From Nonomuraea sp. SBT364 (GTDB lineage Bacteria > Actinomycetota > Actinomycetes > Streptosporangiales > Streptosporangiaceae), in the NCBI RefSeq assembly GCF_001083785.1, contig NZ_LAVL01000017.1:32058-96057 (forward strand): 64,000 nt of DNA. Reading direction: 5' to 3'. How positions within the stretch are numbered: the first letter of the stretch is position 1; each line of letters begins with the position of its first letter. The notes beneath the pieces were generated by a model, which was given only the letters and a program-made list of their open reading frames with translations, made no database searches and was not told the origin of the DNA. This document shows, piece after piece, positions 61,056 through 64,000 of the stretch. A program made the translations under genes and the position numbers.

Positions 61056-61381
61056 GCCGCGACGGCGCGGGGGAGCTGGTGCTGATGCTGCACGACCGCG
61101 GGCTGCCCGGCGACGTGGCGGCCGCGGCGGCGCTCGGCGGGCGCTGGTCCTTCCGCGAGCTCGAAGGGCTGGCGCGGGCGTGCGACGCCGGGTTCTCGCT
61201 GGACGAGCTGGTCATGCGGCTGGAGTACGCCGAGTTCATCGCCGACGACGAATACGCGGCGCACGGGGACGGCCCGGAGATCCGGCGGTTCGCGGCGGCG
61301 TGGGTGGCGGAGGTGAAGCTGCGGCGGGCCGACGACGGGGATGCCGAGTACGACGTGCCCGACACCCCCGGCGTCGACTAG
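61052..61381 (+). CDS. Small protein, unknown function
   Basis: 109 residues from GTG 61052, overlapping the membrane gene stop. Sequence is soluble, acidic and helical: LMLHDRGLPGDVAAAAALGG and RRFAAAWVAEVKLRRADDGD. No recognised domain. The overlap suggests that it works with or modulates the membrane protein. Confidence 0.55.
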   Translation: MSRDGAGELVLMLHDRGLPGDVAAAAALGGRWSFRELEGLARACDAGFSLDELVMRLEYAEFIADDEYAAHGDGPEIRRFAAAWVAEVKLRRADDGDAEYDVPDTPGVD

Positions 61382-61414
61382 GGCATCGGCGGTGGGTGCA
61401 CTTCCAGGCGTGAG

Positions 61415-62185
61415 TTGCCGTTCAGAATGAGGACGTGGCGGCTCTCTGCGTGCATGCGCGTTCGCCGCTGGTGCAGGTTGCAGGTTGCAGGTTGCAGGTG
61501 CTGGCGCTCCAGCCCCCGTACGCGGGGACTCCGGGCATCCGAGTGCTACACCTGCGGGGACCCTGGTGACGCCGTCGTCACCACCTACGACCCCGACCTC
61601 AGCCCAGCGACCAAGCTGCTTGGGATCCGATGCAACCACGCCCGCTGCGCGCCGTCCCAGCTGCTCCGGGTGAACCAGAGAGACGTCTCGCGCGCCTGCT
61701 CATACAACGATGTGTCTGGGCGACAGGTCTCTGTCGGAAGGCACGTTCGCCATCACTCCCCGGCCGGTCATGCTGCCGCCCGATTTCGCCTCGACCCGCG
61801 AGGCGCCCCAGAACCGGCCCTGTTCATCACCGTCGAGGTGACCGAGGATCGCGGTCGTGGTGCGGCACCGTGGCTGTCGGAGCTGGAGCGAGTTCTCTGG
61901 CTCCCCGCCGGATTCGGCGAACACTTCACGGAGGCAACCGTCAACCCCGGCCACCTCTACCTGGGCGCGCTCGATCTCCCTGCGGCTTGGGCTGGCGCCC
62001 TGAACTGTGAGGTCCCGCTCGTTTCGGCGGACTTCGAACCGGGCCAACTCGGAGAACTGTTGGAAGATGGGGCGTTCTTGGGGGCCTACCTGCCCTTCAT
62101 CCACGATCAGGTCGGCACCCAGAGGGCGCCGCTCACGGGCGCCTCCAGTTACGTCCACGGGCCGGACGGGCCGAAACGGGGGTGA
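61415..62185 (+). pseudogene. Degenerate coding region with apparent frameshift
   Basis: The 256-codon frame holds two protein-like parts. The first, near 61540-61660, contains a CYTCGDPGD followed by IRCNHARCAPS, a Cys-rich zinc-ribbon-like pattern. The second, from about 61820, reads LFITVEVTEDRGRG, then LSELERVLWLPAGFGEHFTE, and ends around FEPGQLGELLEDGAFLGAYL. Upstream of that second part another frame (ATG 61710) reads SEGTFAITPRP then VMLPPDFASTREA, and the two join naturally only after a one-base shift near 61813. Third-base GC is lower than in neighbours. It is either two short genes or one broken gene. No family was recognised. Confidence 0.4.
61473..61499 (+). repeat. GCAGGTT tandem repeat (nearly four copies)
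   Basis: Four consecutive GCAGGTT units (the last ends GCAGGTG). The 7-bp unit is not a multiple of three, so any change in copy number shifts the reading frame of the surrounding sequence. It sits 92 bp after the previous gene and upstream of the degenerate region. Confidence 0.7.
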
Positions 62186-62290
62186 GCTTGGCACCTGGCG
62201 CCGCCACCCAGGAGAGGGTGAGTCAGCGATGGTGGGGTAGCGCTGTGAGCTGCGATAATCCTGGAGGCCGGCGTTTGAGCAGCGGGTATG

Positions 62291-62300
62291 CAACCGGTTG
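62291..62300. promoter_or_regulatory. LacI-type operator CAACCGGTTG
   Basis: Perfect 10-bp palindrome with a central CG, 34 bp before ATG 62334. A related half-site (AAACCGAT) lies at about 62316. The pattern resembles the AACCGGTT core of many LacI-family operators, so autoregulation by the downstream gene is likely. Confidence 0.55.
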
Positions 62301-62333
62301 TCGCTGAAAGTGAGAAACCGATACCTTCGCGTC

Positions 62334-63386
62334 ATGGACGTTGCCCACGGAGATGAGGACCGGGAAGAGCCTGCACGGGCCAGGCGCCGCGGGCCCCGGC
62401 CCGACGGGGCTCCGACCATCAGCCGGGTCGCGGAGGCGGCCGGGGTGTCGCGGGCGACCGTGTCCAGGGTGATGAACGGCTCGGCCACGGTCGCGCCCGA
62501 GCTGGCCGCGCGGGTCAGGGCGGCGGCCGAGGCGCTGGACTACCAGCCCAGCGTGGTCGCGCGCAGCCTCGCGCTGGGCCGCACCGGGACCGTCTCGCTC
62601 ATCGTCCCGGACCTGGGCAACCCGATGTTCCAGGGGGTGCTGCGCGGGCTCAGCCAGGCCGTCTCCGCCGATGGGTGCCGGCTGCTCGTCTCGGAGTCCG
62701 CCGAGAACGTCGAGGAGGAGGTCGTCCTCGCGATCGAGGCGCGCCGCCGCACCGACGGCCTCGTCCTGGCCTCCCCCCGGATGGCCGACGACCGGCTGCT
62801 CGCGCTGGCCGACAAGCTCGCGCCGTTCGTGCTGCTCCACCGCGAGCTGCCCGGGTGCGCCATGCCATCGCTGTCGGTGGACAACACGGCCGGCATGGAG
62901 GCGATCGTCGCCCACCTGATCGGGCACGGCCACCGCCACCTGGCCTATCTCGCCGGGCCCGCGGCCAGCACGTCCAACCGGGAACGGCTGGCCGCGCTGC
63001 GCGCCTCCGGCCTGACACTCACCGAGCTGGCCTGCGGGCCCCGGTTCGACGACGGGCACGCCGCCGCCCCCCGGGTGGCCGGCTCCGGCGCCACCGCCGT
63101 GGTCGCCTTCAACGACATGGTGGCCTTCGGCCTGCTGAGCGGGCTGCACGAGCTCGGCCTGCGGGTGCCCGAGGACGTCTCCGTCACCGGGTTCGACGAC
63201 ATCCCCTTCGCCCGCTTCACCAACCCGCCGCTGACCACCGCCTCGATCCCCAAGAACGAGCTGGGCAGGCAGGCGTGGACGCGGCTGCGGGCGCTCATCG
63301 GCGGCGAGCCCGGCGGCTACAACGTCCGCTACCAGCCACGGCTGCTCGTACGGGAGAGCACCGGCCCAGCCAGGAGGACCGCATGA
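62334..63386 (+). CDS. LacI family transcriptional regulator
   Basis: 350 residues from ATG 62334. The HTH reads ISRVAEAAGVSRATVSRVMN (about residues 29-48), followed by the periplasmic-binding fold with VSLIVPDLGNPMFQGVL, HLIGHGHRHLAYLAGP, and the hinge/effector end with SVTGFDDIPFARFTNP and LTTASIPKNELG. A sugar or nucleoside effector is likely. The palindrome at 62291-62300 indicates self-control. Its stop overlaps the next short gene's ATG (ATGA), which may therefore be a target or an accompanying gene. Confidence 0.88.
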   Translation: MDVAHGDEDREEPARARRRGPRPDGAPTISRVAEAAGVSRATVSRVMNGSATVAPELAARVRAAAEALDYQPSVVARSLALGRTGTVSLIVPDLGNPMFQGVLRGLSQAVSADGCRLLVSESAENVEEEVVLAIEARRRTDGLVLASPRMADDRLLALADKLAPFVLLHRELPGCAMPSLSVDNTAGMEAIVAHLIGHGHRHLAYLAGPAASTSNRERLAALRASGLTLTELACGPRFDDGHAAAPRVAGSGATAVVAFNDMVAFGLLSGLHELGLRVPEDVSVTGFDDIPFARFTNPPLTTASIPKNELGRQAWTRLRALIGGEPGGYNVRYQPRLLVRESTGPARRTA

Positions 63387-63673
63387 AATGGATCAGTGCC
63401 AGCGGCGACCGGCTCAACATGGAGAACTTCATCACCGGCTACCCCGCCACCGAGTCGCTCCAGCGGGCCGCAGGGGCTCACCCACGCCCGCCCCGACAGC
63501 CCGTACGTCCGGCGGATCGCATCCTCCTCGCCGAACCGCTCGTCGACGACTTCAGGCGCCGCTTCGAGGGCGTCACCCCGGACGAGGCGGAGGTCCTGGC
63601 CGGCAGCTTCACCCTCGACCGCTGCGCCCGCCGTGGCCCCCTCGCCGACGTTCTGCGTGAGCACCTGATCTAG
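63383..63673 (+). CDS. Short ORF after LacI, possibly truncated or broken
   Basis: 96 residues with protein-like ends: DRLNMENFITGYPATESLQ at the N-terminus and PLVDDFRRRFEGVTPDEAEV then GSFTLDRCARRGPLADVL at the C-terminus. The middle (HPRPPRQPVRPADR) is low-complexity, and another frame there reads GLTHARPDSPYVRRI, so one frameshift and a return may have occurred, or an internal deletion. No family recognised. It is coupled to lacI by ATGA and overlaps the convergent NicO gene by 4 bp. Confidence 0.45.
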   Translation: MKWISASGDRLNMENFITGYPATESLQRAAGAHPRPPRQPVRPADRILLAEPLVDDFRRRFEGVTPDEAEVLAGSFTLDRCARRGPLADVLREHLI

Positions 63674-64000
63674 AGGGTGATCAACGAGCGCAGCGCCAGC
63701 CCCGCGCCCAGGAGCACCACCATTGTCGCGGTCCCCATCGGCGCCAGCCCCGACAGCCGCGCAGCCAGCCGCCCGGCGCGCCTCTCCAGCCGGTCGACCA
63801 GCTTGACCAGGAGCAGGCCCATCACGGTGAGCGTGGCCGCCATCCCCACCCCGTAGGCGGCCACCAGCGCCACCCCGAACCAGGCACGGCCCAGCGCGAT
63901 CGCCCCCAGCAGCACGACCAGCGCCGACGGACTCGGCACCAGCCCGCCCCGAGCACCACCGCCAGCCCGAGCGCGAGCAGCCCCAGCGGCACGGTGAGGG
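63670..64000 (-). pseudogene. Nickel/cobalt transporter, NicO/RcnA-like, apparently frameshifted and cut by the window end
   Basis: The C-terminal 90 residues (GLVPSPSALVVLLGAIALGR, then ends RSLITL) show the conserved GGLVPSPSALV motif of NicO-type transporters and four TM-like segments. Upstream, from about 64000 to 63945, the natural TM helix (LTVPLGLLALGLAVVLGA) is in a different frame, and joining the two requires restoring about one G in a G run at 63943-63950 (CCCGCCCC on the plus strand). This is either a real mutation or a sequencing error. The gene extends outside the window. Confidence 0.55.

Overview
This is a chromosomal window from a high-GC Gram-positive bacterium. Several things point to an actinomycete of the Streptosporangiaceae type (Nonomuraea-like): very high GC, GTG/TTG starts and GTGA/ATGA stop-start overlaps, mycothiol-era actinobacterial gene blocks, a CU044_5270-type partner beside its sigma factor, and DUF3039, DUF2017 and DUF3618 proteins. 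No rRNA, insertion sequence, prophage or CRISPR array was seen. The genus is an inference, not a direct reading.

Layout. 1-14.6 kb: end of a membrane protein, a MarR regulator, a thioredoxin/TPR co-chaperone, a cytidylate-kinase-like protein, an ACT-containing malic enzyme, two TetR regulators (one with a lost or unrecognised divergent target, one controlling a DHA2 multidrug pump through two matching operator boxes), an LPxTG surface protein, YqgE, a secreted metalloprotease, a second exporter and a helicase. 14.6-19 kb: a basic amino acid/polyamine exchanger, a STAS/ECF-sigma/anti-sigma-like module, and a deleted nucleotidyltransferase remnant. 18.9-30.8 kb: a block with the same order as Mycobacterium tuberculosis Rv1330c-Rv1341 (pncB, clpS, DUF2017, mec, cysO, cysM, murI, metallo-beta-lactamase-fold hydrolase, rph, rdgB), interrupted by accessory genes. 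It includes the CysO-dependent cysteine pathway with a short Cys-containing leader-like ORF between mec and cysO.

30.9-35.1 kb: a membrane-anchored molybdopterin oxidoreductase, then a papain-fold (glutamine deamidase type) toxin-like protein with a long repeat-rich linker, coupled to a YrhB/Imm35-type putative immunity protein. 35.1-40.4 kb: a histidine kinase, response regulator, ABC ATPase and FtsX-type permease on one strand. 41-45 kb: a hydroxyacid dehydrogenase, a tRNA with an unexpected anticodon whose 5' end overlaps an HNH endonuclease gene, a Bcp peroxiredoxin and a PLP enzyme. 45-49.5 kb: a DUF6286/AmaP pair, then gcvT-gcvH-sdaA behind a tandem glycine riboswitch, so glycine and serine breakdown are controlled together.

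49.5-54.2 kb: a lipoprotein and two secreted peptidases (M28 and M4) that share C-terminal Ig-like and chitin-binding-like modules. 54.2-60.3 kb: a catabolic cluster with a glutamine-synthetase-like ligase, aldehyde dehydrogenase, SDR, gamma-glutamyl hydrolase, LysR and a divergent GntR. The gene set fits a gamma-glutamylation route for an amino alcohol (ethanolamine-like) better than the classical putrescine Puu route, because a dehydrogenase is present and an amine oxidase is not. 60.3-64 kb: a membrane protein, a degenerate low-GC3 stretch with a 7-bp tandem repeat and an apparent frameshift, a LacI regulator with a palindromic operator, a short unrecognised ORF, and a NicO/RcnA-like nickel/cobalt transporter that appears frameshifted at a G run near the window edge.

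All calls rest on reading the sequence and on family knowledge. No database search was run.
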